Origin: CAZBGL01 sp964491375
Lineage (GTDB): Bacteria; Desulfobacterota; Deferrisomatia; Deferrisomatales; Deferrisomataceae
Reading direction: 5' to 3'
Assembly: GCA_964491375.1 (NCBI GenBank)
Contig: CAZBGL010000205.1
Coordinates: 1 to 9,873, forward strand
DNA: 9,873 nucleotides
A program made the position numbers and the translations under genes. The notes below the pieces were generated by a model. That model was given only the letters and a program-made list of their open reading frames with translations, made no database searches and had not been told where the DNA came from. Shown here piece after piece: positions 1 to 6,630 of this stretch. Each line of letters opens with the position of its first letter. Within the stretch, counting starts at the first letter, position 1.

Positions 1-501
1 CATGCCCACCCAGTACAGGAGATCCCGCCGGAACCTGCCCTGCTGCGCCAGGGTGTGGAGGTCCTGGCCTGCGGTGGCCAGGAACCGGATCGGGGGCATC
101 CCCCCGTCCGCCGGAGCCGCGCCCCACGCCTCCACCACCCCCAGGACCCGTGTCTGTACGTCCGGCGGGGCCTCATCCAATCCCTCCAGGACCACGGTGC
201 CCCCCCGCCAGGCATCGAGTGCCCCGGGCTCCTCCAGGGCACGGAGTCCCTCTGGGGTCCTCACGCACACGAACGCAAGCGGCCCCTCCGAACGGGGGCT
301 GAGGGCGTGGAGGTAAGTGGCCCACAGGCTCTTTCCCACGCCCGTTTCCCCGTACAGGAGCACCGCTACGTCCGTGGGTGCCGCCCGTGTCAGAGCCTCC
401 CGGACCTCGCGCATCGCCGGGCACACCGCCACCGGATCGGGAACCCCCGACGGGGCTGCCGGCCGCCTCCGTGCTTCGGCTCTCACGGCATCCTTCCGCA
501 C
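1..501 (-). CDS. Degenerate sigma-54-activator-like AAA+ domain protein (3' end cut by window edge)
   Basis: Seen: 167 codons read off the left edge. The proposed start is GTG at 501-499, with AAGGAG at 512-517 ten bases upstream; an in-frame TTG nearer that site is less likely. There is no receiver domain: about 25 residues lead straight into an AAA+ fold of the NtrC family. Residue 49 onward gives LYGETGVGKS (Walker A, intact), then GGTVVLEGLDEAPPDVQTRVL around 100-120, IRFLATAGQDL around 138-148 and GRFRRDLLYW around 155-164, all recognisable NtrC-family blocks. Odd: the stretch between Walker A and Walker B is about 15 residues shorter than in NtrC and contains no GAFTGA. The Walker B acidic pair (usually LFLDE) reads VVLEG, and the second arginine finger position (usually Y/H-R) is W. 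Inference: it probably cannot remodel sigma-54 holoenzyme and may be a nucleotide-binding regulator or a decaying activator. The C-terminus, including any DNA-binding helix-turn-helix, is outside the window. It follows cheA after a 280-base gap. Confidence 0.8.
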   Translation of the reverse strand, partial: MRKDAVRAEARRRPAAPSGVPDPVAVCPAMREVREALTRAAPTDVAVLLYGETGVGKSLWATYLHALSPRSEGPLAFVCVRTPEGLRALEEPGALDAWRGGTVVLEGLDEAPPDVQTRVLGVVEAWGAAPADGGMPPIRFLATAGQDLHTLAQQGRFRRDLLYWVGM

Positions 502-781
502 CGTCCGCAAACTCCTTCCACGTGAGCTGCCTCCTGGGCGCACACCCACATCCCAACGCCGAGGCCCGGGCCCCGAAGACGTTCCTACGCACCGGGAGAA
601 CCGCGTGGCTCGGGCGGGCGCGAACGCGCAATGTACAACCTCGCCGCGGCAACCCGCCGCTCGGAAGCGCCCGGCGAGCACCTCCGGGGCGGGTCGTTGC
701 CGCCCGGAAACGTCGGCGCCCGCCGCCCCGTAGGGCCCCCCGGGTACGGGCGCTCGCAGGGTTCGTCGACCCGGCCCGGGC
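502..781. other. Intergenic gap between cheA and the AAA+ gene, with two GC-rich hairpins
   Basis: No convincing gene, RNA gene or promoter was found in these 280 bases. Two inverted repeats lie just downstream of the cheA stop. One is CCCGTA/TACGGG at 727-732 and 745-750, enclosing a 12-base centre that can itself pair. The other is GGGCGG/CCGCCC at 687-692 and 700-705 with a 7-base loop. Neither is followed on the minus strand by a T-run, so they are at best weak or factor-assisted terminators, and in DNA this GC-rich they could be chance. A minus-strand reading frame spanning part of the gap is out of frame with the AAA+ gene and matches nothing recognisable. Confidence 0.4.
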
Positions 782-3067
782 CTAGGCCGCCTCGCGCACC
801 TCCCGGGAGCGGTTCGCCAGGTCCAGCACCTGGGTCACGTCGAGGATCAGGGTGACCCGGCCGTCCCCGCGGATGGTGGCGCCCGCAATAGCCGGGGTGT
901 CCGAGAGATATCCGCCCAGGCTCTTGATGACCACCTCCTCCTGGCCCAGCAGGGCGTCCACCACCAAGCCGATCCGCTTCTCGGCCAGGCCGAGGATGAC
1001 CACGTACTCACGGCCCGAGGATTTCTTCTCGGGGACCTGCAAGAGGGCGTCCAGGCGCACCAGGGGGATCACCAAGTCCCGGAGCCTGAGGACCGGGAAG
1101 CCGTCCAGGGTCTGGATCTGTCCGGGGTCCACCCGCACGGTCTCCACCACGCTCACCAAGGGAACGGCGTACACCTCGGCCCCCGACTGGACGAGCAGGG
1201 CCTGGATGATCGCCAGGGTCAGGGGAATCCGGACCTCCACCCGCGTCCCCTCGCCCGGGGACGAGTCGATCTCGATCAACCCGTTGAGCTGCTGGATGTT
1301 CGTGCGGACCACGTCCATTCCCACGCCCCGGCCGCTGACGTTGGTGACCCGCTCGGCTGTCGAAAACCCCGGGGCAAAGATCAGGTTGAACGCATCCCGC
1401 TTGGAGAGGTTGGCCGCCTCCTGGGGCGTGATCAGCCCCTTTTCCACGGCCTTGGCCTTGAGCTTCTCCGGGTCCATGCCCCGGCCGTCGTCTTCGATGC
1501 ACACCACGATGTGGTTCCCCTCGTGCCAGGCGGCCAGCCGGATCAGCCCCTCCCGGGGCTTGCCCACCCGCGCCCGTTCCTCCGGTGGCTCGATCCCGTG
1601 ATCGGCGGCGTTCCGGATGAGGTGCACCAGGGGATCGCCGATCACCTCCACCACCGACTTGTCCAGTTCGGTGGCCTCGCCTTCGGTCTCCAGCCGGATC
1701 TCCTTGTTCAGGCTCCGGGCCAGGTCCCGGACCATCCGGGGAAACTTCCGGAACACCTTGCCGATGGGCACGAGCCGGGTCTTCATCACGGCCATCTGGA
1801 GGTCGGAGGCCACCAGGTCGATCTGAGCCGACGTCTCCCCGAGGTCCTCCACGAGCGGGTCCGTGGTCCAGCGCTCCTCCATCTGGTGGCGCAGCCGGGC
1901 CAGTCGGTTCTTGGCGAGGACGAGCTCCCCCACCAGGTTCATCAGGGAGTCCAGCCTTTCCACGTCCACCCGGATGGTCTGCTCGGTCTTGAACTTCCGC
2001 GTGGTCTTCTTCTGCTTGGCCAGGCTCCGCTCCACGGCCTCCCGGCTGACCACCTTCTTCTCCACCAGCACCTCGCCCAGGGGCTTGTCCGGCGTTTTCT
2101 CCCGCAGCGCCTGTTCCACGGCCTCGGGCGGAATGCCCTCGTCCTCCACCAGGATCTCGCCGATCTTGCGGGGCCGCCCCCCGGCCAGGGCCTCGGAGAG
2201 CGCCCCGAGGATGTCGTCCACGTCCGGGCCGGTCTCGCCTGCCTGGGCGGCCTCCAGGAGCCTGCGCACCCGGTCCATGGCCTCCAGCACCACGTCCATG
2301 ATCTCCGGGGTCAGGGTGAGCTCGCCCTTTCGCAGCTTGTTGAAGATGTCCTCCACCCGGTGGGTGACCCGGCTGATCCGGTCAAACCCCAGAAACGAGC
2401 TGGACCCCTTCAGGGTGTGGGCTGCCCGGAAGATCTTGTTGAGGAGCTCGGCGTCGTCGGGGTGCTCCTCCAGGGAGACCAGGTCTTGATCCAGTTCCTC
2501 CATGATCTCCCAGGCCTCCACGAAGAACTCCTGGAGCACCTCGTCGTCCTGCCCCCCGGCCTCCGGCTGGGTCACGGTCTCCTCCGGGACCCCCTCGGGC
2601 CCGGCCGCCGCAGCCTCTTCCGGAGGGGCCGCGTCCCCGTCGGGCGGCGAATCCGTCGGGCCGCCGCGCCCTTCGGCCGCCGCCCGCACGGCCTCCACCG
2701 CCGGCTCGGGATCGGTGGAGGTCTCGCCCTTGGACTCCAGTTCGTCCAAGAGGGCCCGGATCGTGTCGTGGGCCTTGAGCAGGGCCCCGGCCAGTGCGGG
2801 ATCGAACCCTCGCTCGCCTCGCTTGACAGGCCCCAGGGCGTCCTCGGCCGCATGGGCCACGGCCTCCACCGTGTGGAACCCCATCAGGCCCGCCCCTCCC
2901 TTGATGATGTGCATCTGGCGGTACAGATCCGGGATGAGCTCCGGGTCCTCCTCCCCGCGCTCCAGCGCGAGCAGGATCTCGGAGATCCGCTCCAGGCACT
3001 CCCTGGCGTCGGCCAGGTAGTCGGGCAGCAGTTCAGCCATCTCGGGGGCGATCGTGTCCTTAGTCAT
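782..3067 (-). CDS. cheA: Chemotaxis histidine kinase CheA with two Hpt domains
   Basis: The 761-residue kinase autophosphorylates in response to receptors and passes phosphate to CheY and CheB. Domains seen in order: a first Hpt (about 8-115, HIIKGGAGLMGF with His53); an acidic, Ala/Pro-rich linker; a second Hpt (about 177-290, HTLKGSSSFLGF with His217); a two-unit repeat of IGEILVE/LGEVLVE type (301-354); a dimerisation helix (about 363-425, LDSLMNLVGELVLAKNR); the ATPase (N-box HLIRNAADHGIE with Asn486, EDDGRGMD 525-532, GRGVGMDV 579-586); and a C-terminal CheW-like domain (about 618-752). No recognisable P2 domain is present. E. coli CheA has 654 residues; the extra length is the second Hpt, linker and repeat. 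Start: ATG with GGAG 8 bases upstream, 4 bases after the cheR stop, so the gene closes the che operon. The stop is TAG. All kinase motifs look intact. Identification is secure; whether both His residues are phosphorylated is inference. Confidence 0.97.
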   Translation of the reverse strand: MTKDTIAPEMAELLPDYLADARECLERISEILLALERGEEDPELIPDLYRQMHIIKGGAGLMGFHTVEAVAHAAEDALGPVKRGERGFDPALAGALLKAHDTIRALLDELESKGETSTDPEPAVEAVRAAAEGRGGPTDSPPDGDAAPPEEAAAAGPEGVPEETVTQPEAGGQDDEVLQEFFVEAWEIMEELDQDLVSLEEHPDDAELLNKIFRAAHTLKGSSSFLGFDRISRVTHRVEDIFNKLRKGELTLTPEIMDVVLEAMDRVRRLLEAAQAGETGPDVDDILGALSEALAGGRPRKIGEILVEDEGIPPEAVEQALREKTPDKPLGEVLVEKKVVSREAVERSLAKQKKTTRKFKTEQTIRVDVERLDSLMNLVGELVLAKNRLARLRHQMEERWTTDPLVEDLGETSAQIDLVASDLQMAVMKTRLVPIGKVFRKFPRMVRDLARSLNKEIRLETEGEATELDKSVVEVIGDPLVHLIRNAADHGIEPPEERARVGKPREGLIRLAAWHEGNHIVVCIEDDGRGMDPEKLKAKAVEKGLITPQEAANLSKRDAFNLIFAPGFSTAERVTNVSGRGVGMDVVRTNIQQLNGLIEIDSSPGEGTRVEVRIPLTLAIIQALLVQSGAEVYAVPLVSVVETVRVDPGQIQTLDGFPVLRLRDLVIPLVRLDALLQVPEKKSSGREYVVILGLAEKRIGLVVDALLGQEEVVIKSLGGYLSDTPAIAGATIRGDGRVTLILDVTQVLDLANRSREVREAA

Positions 3068-3071
3068 GGTC

Positions 3072-3959
3072 TCAGCTCCGTTGCGGCTCGAGGGACTTGC
3101 GGTAACCCATGGCTCCGGGGAAGTGGATCAGTTTGAACTGCTCGCTCACTCCGTGGAGCGACTCGCTGTGTCCGATGAAAAAGAACCCGCCAGGATCGAG
3201 GGCCCGGTAGAAGTGGGCCACGAAACGCCGCTTGGCCGCCTTGTCGAAGTACAACAGGGCGTTCCTGCAGAAGATCACCTGGAATCCCCGCATGCGGGAC
3301 ATGGCCGCGTCGTCCGCGAAGTTCAGGATCCGGAACTCCACGAGCCCCCGTATCCGCTCCGACACCCTGAACCGGTCCGGCCCCAGCATGTCGAAGTATC
3401 TCTGGACGTAGTACGCCGGCGTCCCTCGGAAGCTGTACCGGCCGTACTCCCCCTGCCGGGCCTTGTGGATCACGCTCCGGGCCACGTCGGTCCCGAGGAT
3501 CCGCACGTCCCACCCGCCCAACCCCTCGCCCCGGGCCTCCAAGAGCAAGATGGCCAGCGTGTACGGCTCTTCTCCAGACGAGCAGGCCGCGCTCCAGATC
3601 CGGAGGGCCGTGCGGCCGCGCCGTTTGAGGCCCAACAGCACCTCCGGGAGCACCAGTCGGCGGAACGCCTCCAACTGGGCCCGGTGGCGGAAAAACGAGG
3701 TCTCGTGGGTGGTGACCGCGTCGAGCAGCTCCACCCACTCCCGGTGTCCCCGCCCGGGGCTGCGCAGCAGGGCCAGGTACTCCGCCACCGATCCCACGCC
3801 GGCCCGCTCGATGCACCGGGCCACCCTCATTTCCAGCAGGGAACGTTTGTTGTCCCCGAAGTACAGCCCACTCCGCTGGTACAACAGATCGCGCAGTTCC
3901 TCGAACTGCTCCCGGGTCAGGAACTCCCGGGACGCCCCGGCTGCCACGAGCCCGTTCAT
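3072..3959 (-). CDS. cheR: Chemotaxis receptor methyltransferase CheR
   Basis: This protein transfers methyl groups from S-adenosylmethionine to glutamates on chemoreceptors, opposing CheB. It has 295 residues, close to the family norm. Seen: an N-terminal helical domain (about 10-75) with the typical block LYQRSGLYFGDNKRSLLEMR; TTHETSFFR around 83-91; the SAM-binding motif SAACSSGEEPYTLA around 123-136; ILGTDVARSVIHKARQGEY around 154-172; VIFCRNALLYFD around 228-239; and GHSESL near 263-268. There is no C-terminal TPR extension, so it is the plain enzyme. The ATG start overlaps the TGA of the HDOD gene by four bases (ATGA), indicating translational coupling; the upstream GGAA is a weak ribosome binding site. 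Much longer in-frame extensions exist upstream but would run through the HDOD gene and lack homology. cheA begins 4 bases after its stop. Confidence 0.97.
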   Translation of the reverse strand: MNGLVAAGASREFLTREQFEELRDLLYQRSGLYFGDNKRSLLEMRVARCIERAGVGSVAEYLALLRSPGRGHREWVELLDAVTTHETSFFRHRAQLEAFRRLVLPEVLLGLKRRGRTALRIWSAACSSGEEPYTLAILLLEARGEGLGGWDVRILGTDVARSVIHKARQGEYGRYSFRGTPAYYVQRYFDMLGPDRFRVSERIRGLVEFRILNFADDAAMSRMRGFQVIFCRNALLYFDKAAKRRFVAHFYRALDPGGFFFIGHSESLHGVSEQFKLIHFPGAMGYRKSLEPQRS

Positions 3960-4840
3960 TGTCGTTCCGCGGTTCGGGCCAGATCCCGGGCCAACTCGAC
4001 CTCCTGATCCAGCCGCAGGGTGAACCGTTCTACGTCGAGCCCCCCGAGGCCCGGGTGATCCCGCACGAGCCGCTGCCACGCCGGATCCTCGGCCAGGCAC
4101 ACGGCCACCACGTCTCCCCCGAACCCGATGCACTTGGCCTTGGTGAACAGGTCCGCCACGTGGACGATGCGCGCGACGGTCGTGTACTCGCCGGCGGCGT
4201 CCGGGGCGTGGTGGTGGCGGATGGACGCCAACAGGTCCGGGGGAAACGACCACTTCGCGGCCAACCATCCCCCCACCTCGGCGTGGTCTGTACCGAACAC
4301 CCGGCGCTCCGCCTCCAGGAGGCCCTGGCGCTCCCGGGCCGCCAGCCGAAGGGCCTCTTGGAACTCCCGGGGAAAGTGGTGGCCCAGGAGGATCTTGCCC
4401 ACGTCGTGCAGGAGCCCGCCGGCGTACTCGCCGCCGGAGGCCGGCAACCCTGCCTGCCTCGCCAGCGCCTCGGAAAAGTACGCGCAGCCCACGGAGTGCT
4501 CCCAGAACCGGTCCCACCGGAACGCCTCCTCCCCGTCTCCCCACCGGGACAGGTCCGAGATCAGGGAAAGGGACAGGGCGATGTTCCGGATCTGGGAAAA
4601 CCCCAGGAGCGCCACGGCCCGCTCGACCGTGCCCACCCGGCCCGGCACGCCGTAATAGGGGGAGTTGGCCACCCGGAGCACCCGGGCCGCCAGGGCCGGG
4701 TCCTGCTCGATGATCCGGCCCACGGCCCGGAAATCCATGTCCGGGTCTGCCGCGAGCCGCACCACCCGCGCTGCCACCGCGCCGATGGTGGGGAGGTCCC
4801 CCCGGGACTCGATCTGCCGCACCACCGCTTCCAGGCTCAC
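3956..4840 (-). CDS. HDOD-domain signalling protein within the chemotaxis operon
   Basis: The 294-residue protein is essentially one HDOD domain, a relative of HD phosphohydrolases found in bacterial signalling proteins; its biochemical activity is not established for most members. Seen: the N-terminal block around residues 14-30 (GDLPTIGAVAARVVRLAADP), IEQDPALAARVLRVANSPYYG around 44-64, ERAVALLGFSQIRNIALS around 73-90, then FWEHS (His115), GLLHDVGK (His145-Asp146), DHAEVG (His186), IRHHH (His209-211) and VHVADL. The His/Asp residues that bind metal in HD enzymes are thus largely kept, although activity cannot be assumed. Start: GTG at 4840-4838 overlapping the cheB TGA (GTGA), with GGAGG at 4848-4852 seven bases upstream. 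An earlier in-frame start near 4969 would run through the end of cheB and is rejected. It is sandwiched between cheB and cheR and coupled to both, so a chemotaxis or flagellar role, perhaps in adaptation or protein scaffolding, is a fair inference. Confidence 0.9.
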   Translation of the reverse strand: MSLEAVVRQIESRGDLPTIGAVAARVVRLAADPDMDFRAVGRIIEQDPALAARVLRVANSPYYGVPGRVGTVERAVALLGFSQIRNIALSLSLISDLSRWGDGEEAFRWDRFWEHSVGCAYFSEALARQAGLPASGGEYAGGLLHDVGKILLGHHFPREFQEALRLAARERQGLLEAERRVFGTDHAEVGGWLAAKWSFPPDLLASIRHHHAPDAAGEYTTVARIVHVADLFTKAKCIGFGGDVVAVCLAEDPAWQRLVRDHPGLGGLDVERFTLRLDQEVELARDLARTAERQ

Positions 4841-5871
4841 CCCACGGCCTCCGCCACCAGGGGCGCGATCCGGTCGAGCGGAACCACCGCATCCGCGAGC
4901 CCCGCTTCCACCACCGAACGCGGCATGCCGTACACCACACAACTCGCCGCGTCCTGGGCCACGGCCCACCCGCCCCGTGCCTTGATGGCCCGAACGCCCT
5001 CGGTGCCGTCCGAGCCCATGCCCGTGAGGATCACGGCCAGGGTCTGTCCGCCCACCTCCCGGGCCACGGACTGGAACGTCACGTCCACGCTGGGTTTGTG
5101 GAGCGTATCCGCCGGCCTCTCCGTCACCTCCAGTACCATGCGGGAGCCGTCGCGGTGAACCACCAGGTGTTTCCCGCCGGGGGCGAGGAACGCATGGCCG
5201 GGCTCCAGCCGGTCACCGGTCTGGGCCTCTTTCACCCGGAGCGGCCCCACCCCGTCCAGGCGGCGGGCAAACGCCGGGGTGAAGGCCGCGGGCATGTGCT
5301 GGACCACCACGATCGGAGCGGCCAGCTCCTCGGGAAGCCGTGCAAAGATCTTCTGGAGGGCCGGAGGCCCCCCGGTGGATGCACCGATGGCCACCCACCT
5401 GGCCGGCCCCAGCCGCGCGGCCGGAGCTTCCCGCACGGGACGGGGACGAACCGCGGCCCGTACCGCCGAGGGCCTCTTCCTCCGGGCCAGGGCTTTCACC
5501 TTGTCCCGGAGGACCTGTTCGATCCGGACCACATCCAGGACGCTTTCGCTGATTCCCTTGGGGATGTAGTCCAACGCGCCCAGGTCCAGGGCCTTGAGCG
5601 TGACCTCTGCCCCTTCCTCGGTCAGGCTCGACACCATGAGCACGGGCCGGGGATGGGTCTCCATCAACCGGGACAGGGTCTCCAGCCCGTCCATCCGCGG
5701 CATCTCCACGTCCAGGGTCACCAGATCGGGATCCAGTTCCTCGACCTTGGAGAGCGCCTCCAGCCCGTCCCTGGCCGTCCCCACCACCCGGATCTCCGGG
5801 TCGGCCTCCAGCATCCGGCTCAGTGCCTTGCGCATGAACGCCGAATCGTCCACCACGAGCACCCGGATCAC
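4837..5871 (-). CDS. cheB: Chemotaxis response regulator / protein-glutamate methylesterase CheB
   Basis: This enzyme removes receptor methyl groups (and deamidates glutamines) when phosphorylated by CheA. It has 344 residues, normal for CheB. Seen: a receiver domain (1-125) with the acidic pair Asp8-Asp9, phosphoacceptor Asp54 in LVTLDVEMPRMDG, and Lys105 in YIPKG; a basic, Pro/Arg/Ala-rich linker (about 126-155); and the methylesterase domain with catalytic Ser165 (GASTGG), His192 (VVQHMP) and Asp288 (GMGSDG). All catalytic residues are present. Start: GTG at 5871-5869 gives a protein beginning directly at the receiver strand (IRVLVVDD), with a strong GGGAGG a few bases upstream; a longer in-frame reading back to about 6006 adds residues unlike CheB. 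It is the first gene of the cheB-HDOD-cheR-cheA operon, and a candidate FliA promoter lies about 100 bases upstream. Confidence 0.97.
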   Translation of the reverse strand: MIRVLVVDDSAFMRKALSRMLEADPEIRVVGTARDGLEALSKVEELDPDLVTLDVEMPRMDGLETLSRLMETHPRPVLMVSSLTEEGAEVTLKALDLGALDYIPKGISESVLDVVRIEQVLRDKVKALARRKRPSAVRAAVRPRPVREAPAARLGPARWVAIGASTGGPPALQKIFARLPEELAAPIVVVQHMPAAFTPAFARRLDGVGPLRVKEAQTGDRLEPGHAFLAPGGKHLVVHRDGSRMVLEVTERPADTLHKPSVDVTFQSVAREVGGQTLAVILTGMGSDGTEGVRAIKARGGWAVAQDAASCVVYGMPRSVVEAGLADAVVPLDRIAPLVAEAVG

Positions 5872-5875
5872 GTCC

Positions 5876-5882
5876 ACCTCCC
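5876..5882 (-). promoter_or_regulatory. Strong ribosome binding site fixing the cheB start
   Basis: GGGAGGT reads on the minus strand, with 4 bases between it and the GTG at 5871. An in-frame GTG two codons earlier is part of this site itself and so cannot be the start. The site supports the start that places the receiver domain at the protein's first residue. Confidence 0.75.
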
Positions 5883-5973
5883 GGTCTTCTTTGGAGATCA
5901 CGGACTTCCGGCGAATACACGTTGTGCGGCCCGGCCGCCCCCGCGAGGCCGGCTGCAGGGCCGCACGTCCCTT

Positions 5974-6001
5974 TGATCGGCAGGGGCTGGGAGGAACTTG
6001 A
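5974..6001 (-). promoter_or_regulatory. Candidate sigma-28 (FliA) promoter for the cheB operon
   Basis: On the minus strand TCAAGTTC (6001-5994) is followed 12 bases later by GCCGATCA (5981-5974). The enteric FliA consensus is TAAAGTTT, 11 bases, GCCGATAA. The -10 element matches 7 of 8 and contains the full GCCGAT core; the -35 element matches 6 of 8. The spacing is one base longer than consensus. GCCGAT occurs nowhere else on this strand of the 800-base gap as far as I can see. Initiation would fall near 5968, leaving a leader of roughly 100 bases before cheB. Late flagellar control of chemotaxis genes by FliA is well established in other bacteria; its use here is inference. Confidence 0.5.
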
Positions 6002-6016
6002 CACACGGGGATGAAC

Positions 6017-6030
6017 TTCGGGGCCCCGAA
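6017..6030. promoter_or_regulatory. 14-base perfect palindrome upstream of the candidate cheB promoter
   Basis: TTCGGGGCCCCGAA is a perfect dyad with 7-base half sites. It lies 15 bases upstream of the -35 element of the candidate FliA promoter. Its position would suit an operator or an activator dimer site. The GC-rich centre makes chance plausible, and no known regulator consensus was matched. Confidence 0.25.
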
Positions 6031-6140
6031 ACCCTTCCATGGCCTCGCGGGGCCGGCTCCGGCACCCGTGCCTTCGGCGGGAACGCCGGCCGTGGGCCAG
6101 GGAGCGGCCTGTTTGCAGAACGTGGCACCGCGTGACTCGT

Positions 6141-6190
6141 TTCAGGGGAGGGCCCCCTGCGAGGCGCGGGCGCAGCTCCGGGCCCCGGGC
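6141..6190. repeat. Copy B of a roughly 50-base imperfect direct repeat
   Basis: On the plus strand it starts TTCAGGGGAGGG and ends GCTCCGGGCCCCGGGC. It aligns to 6517-6565 with four mismatches and one indel (about 45 of 50 identical). On the minus strand it can fold: an outer GGGCCC/GGGCCC pairing encloses a CCCGCG-CCT-CGCAGG stem-loop with one mismatch. The neighbouring sequence is not clearly conserved between copies, apart from a weak match around CCTGTT upstream. Confidence 0.65.
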
Positions 6191-6516
6191 GGCGCCGACC
6201 CGAGTCCCCGCTGCGGCCGTGGGGATCCTTGCGCGACACGACGGAACGCCCGTTGCGCGGTGGTGAGGGGGCGAGGGGCCCGGGGGCCGGGGCGACGGCA
6301 GGTGGCGCGGCCCCCGGGTTTGGGCGCGGGTGTGGGATGCCGCTCGGGGGCTCGTCTCCGCTTGCGGCCACGGCCTCGATGCCGCCGGTCGGCCGTCGGT
6401 GTGCCGCTCGCGTGTGCGTTGAATGGGCTCGGGAGGCGACCGCGTCTGGCCTTCCGGCCGCGTGCGCGGACCCGAGCCCCCGAGCCGGGTGGAAAGAGCC
6501 TGTTCGGGCTCGCGGG

Positions 6517-6565
6517 TTCGGGAGAGGGCCCCTGCGAGGCGCAGGCGCGGCTCCGGGCCCCGGGC
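6517..6565. repeat. Copy A of a roughly 50-base imperfect direct repeat
   Basis: On the plus strand it starts TTCGGGAGAGGG and ends GCTCCGGGCCCCGGGC, the same orientation as copy B 376 bases away. On the minus strand it contains a perfect 6-base stem with a 3-base loop, CCTGCG-CCT-CGCAGG, inside a GGGCC/GGCCC outer pairing. The palindromic core resembles intergenic REP-type elements or a structured RNA in general form only; no named family is recognised. Confidence 0.65.
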
Positions 6566-6612
6566 TGGTGGGCGCCGCAAGGTGGCCTCCCGCACCCGGC
6601 CCCGGACGCCGG

Positions 6613-6630
6613 CGGTACCCTCCGGCACCG
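6613..6630 (-). terminator. Possible weak hairpin downstream of flhB
   Basis: The minus strand reads CGGTGCC, a 4-base loop GGAG, then GGTACCG: a 7-base stem with one G-U pair, beginning 43 bases after the flhB stop. No T-run follows, so if it ends the flagellar operon transcript it would need Rho or the structured repeats further downstream. It could be chance. Confidence 0.2.

Noticed and set aside
173..652. A 159-codon minus-strand frame overlapping the AAA+ gene.
   Set aside because: It is out of frame with the clear Walker A and other NtrC-family blocks and its product is Gly/Arg-rich without a recognisable domain.
1511..3136. A 541-codon plus-strand frame antisense to cheA.
   Set aside because: It is the His/Leu/Gln/Pro-rich mirror of an intact, motif-complete cheA.
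4841..4969. Upstream extension of the HDOD protein to an ATG within cheB.
   Set aside because: The added residues do not resemble HDOD proteins; the GTG at 4840 has a good GGAGG and gives the usual GTGA overlap.
6080..6135. Possible sigma-54 promoter (TGGCCC or TGGCAC-like strings) or cyclic di-GMP riboswitch (GCAAACAGG) in the gap.
   Set aside because: The -24/-12 spacing or bases do not fit on either strand, and the riboswitch's second conserved segment (GACGCAAAGC-like) is absent.
5898..6371. A 157-codon Pro-rich minus-strand frame ending just before cheB.
   Set aside because: No suitable ribosome site, low-complexity product, and it would cover the candidate cheB promoter and the palindrome.
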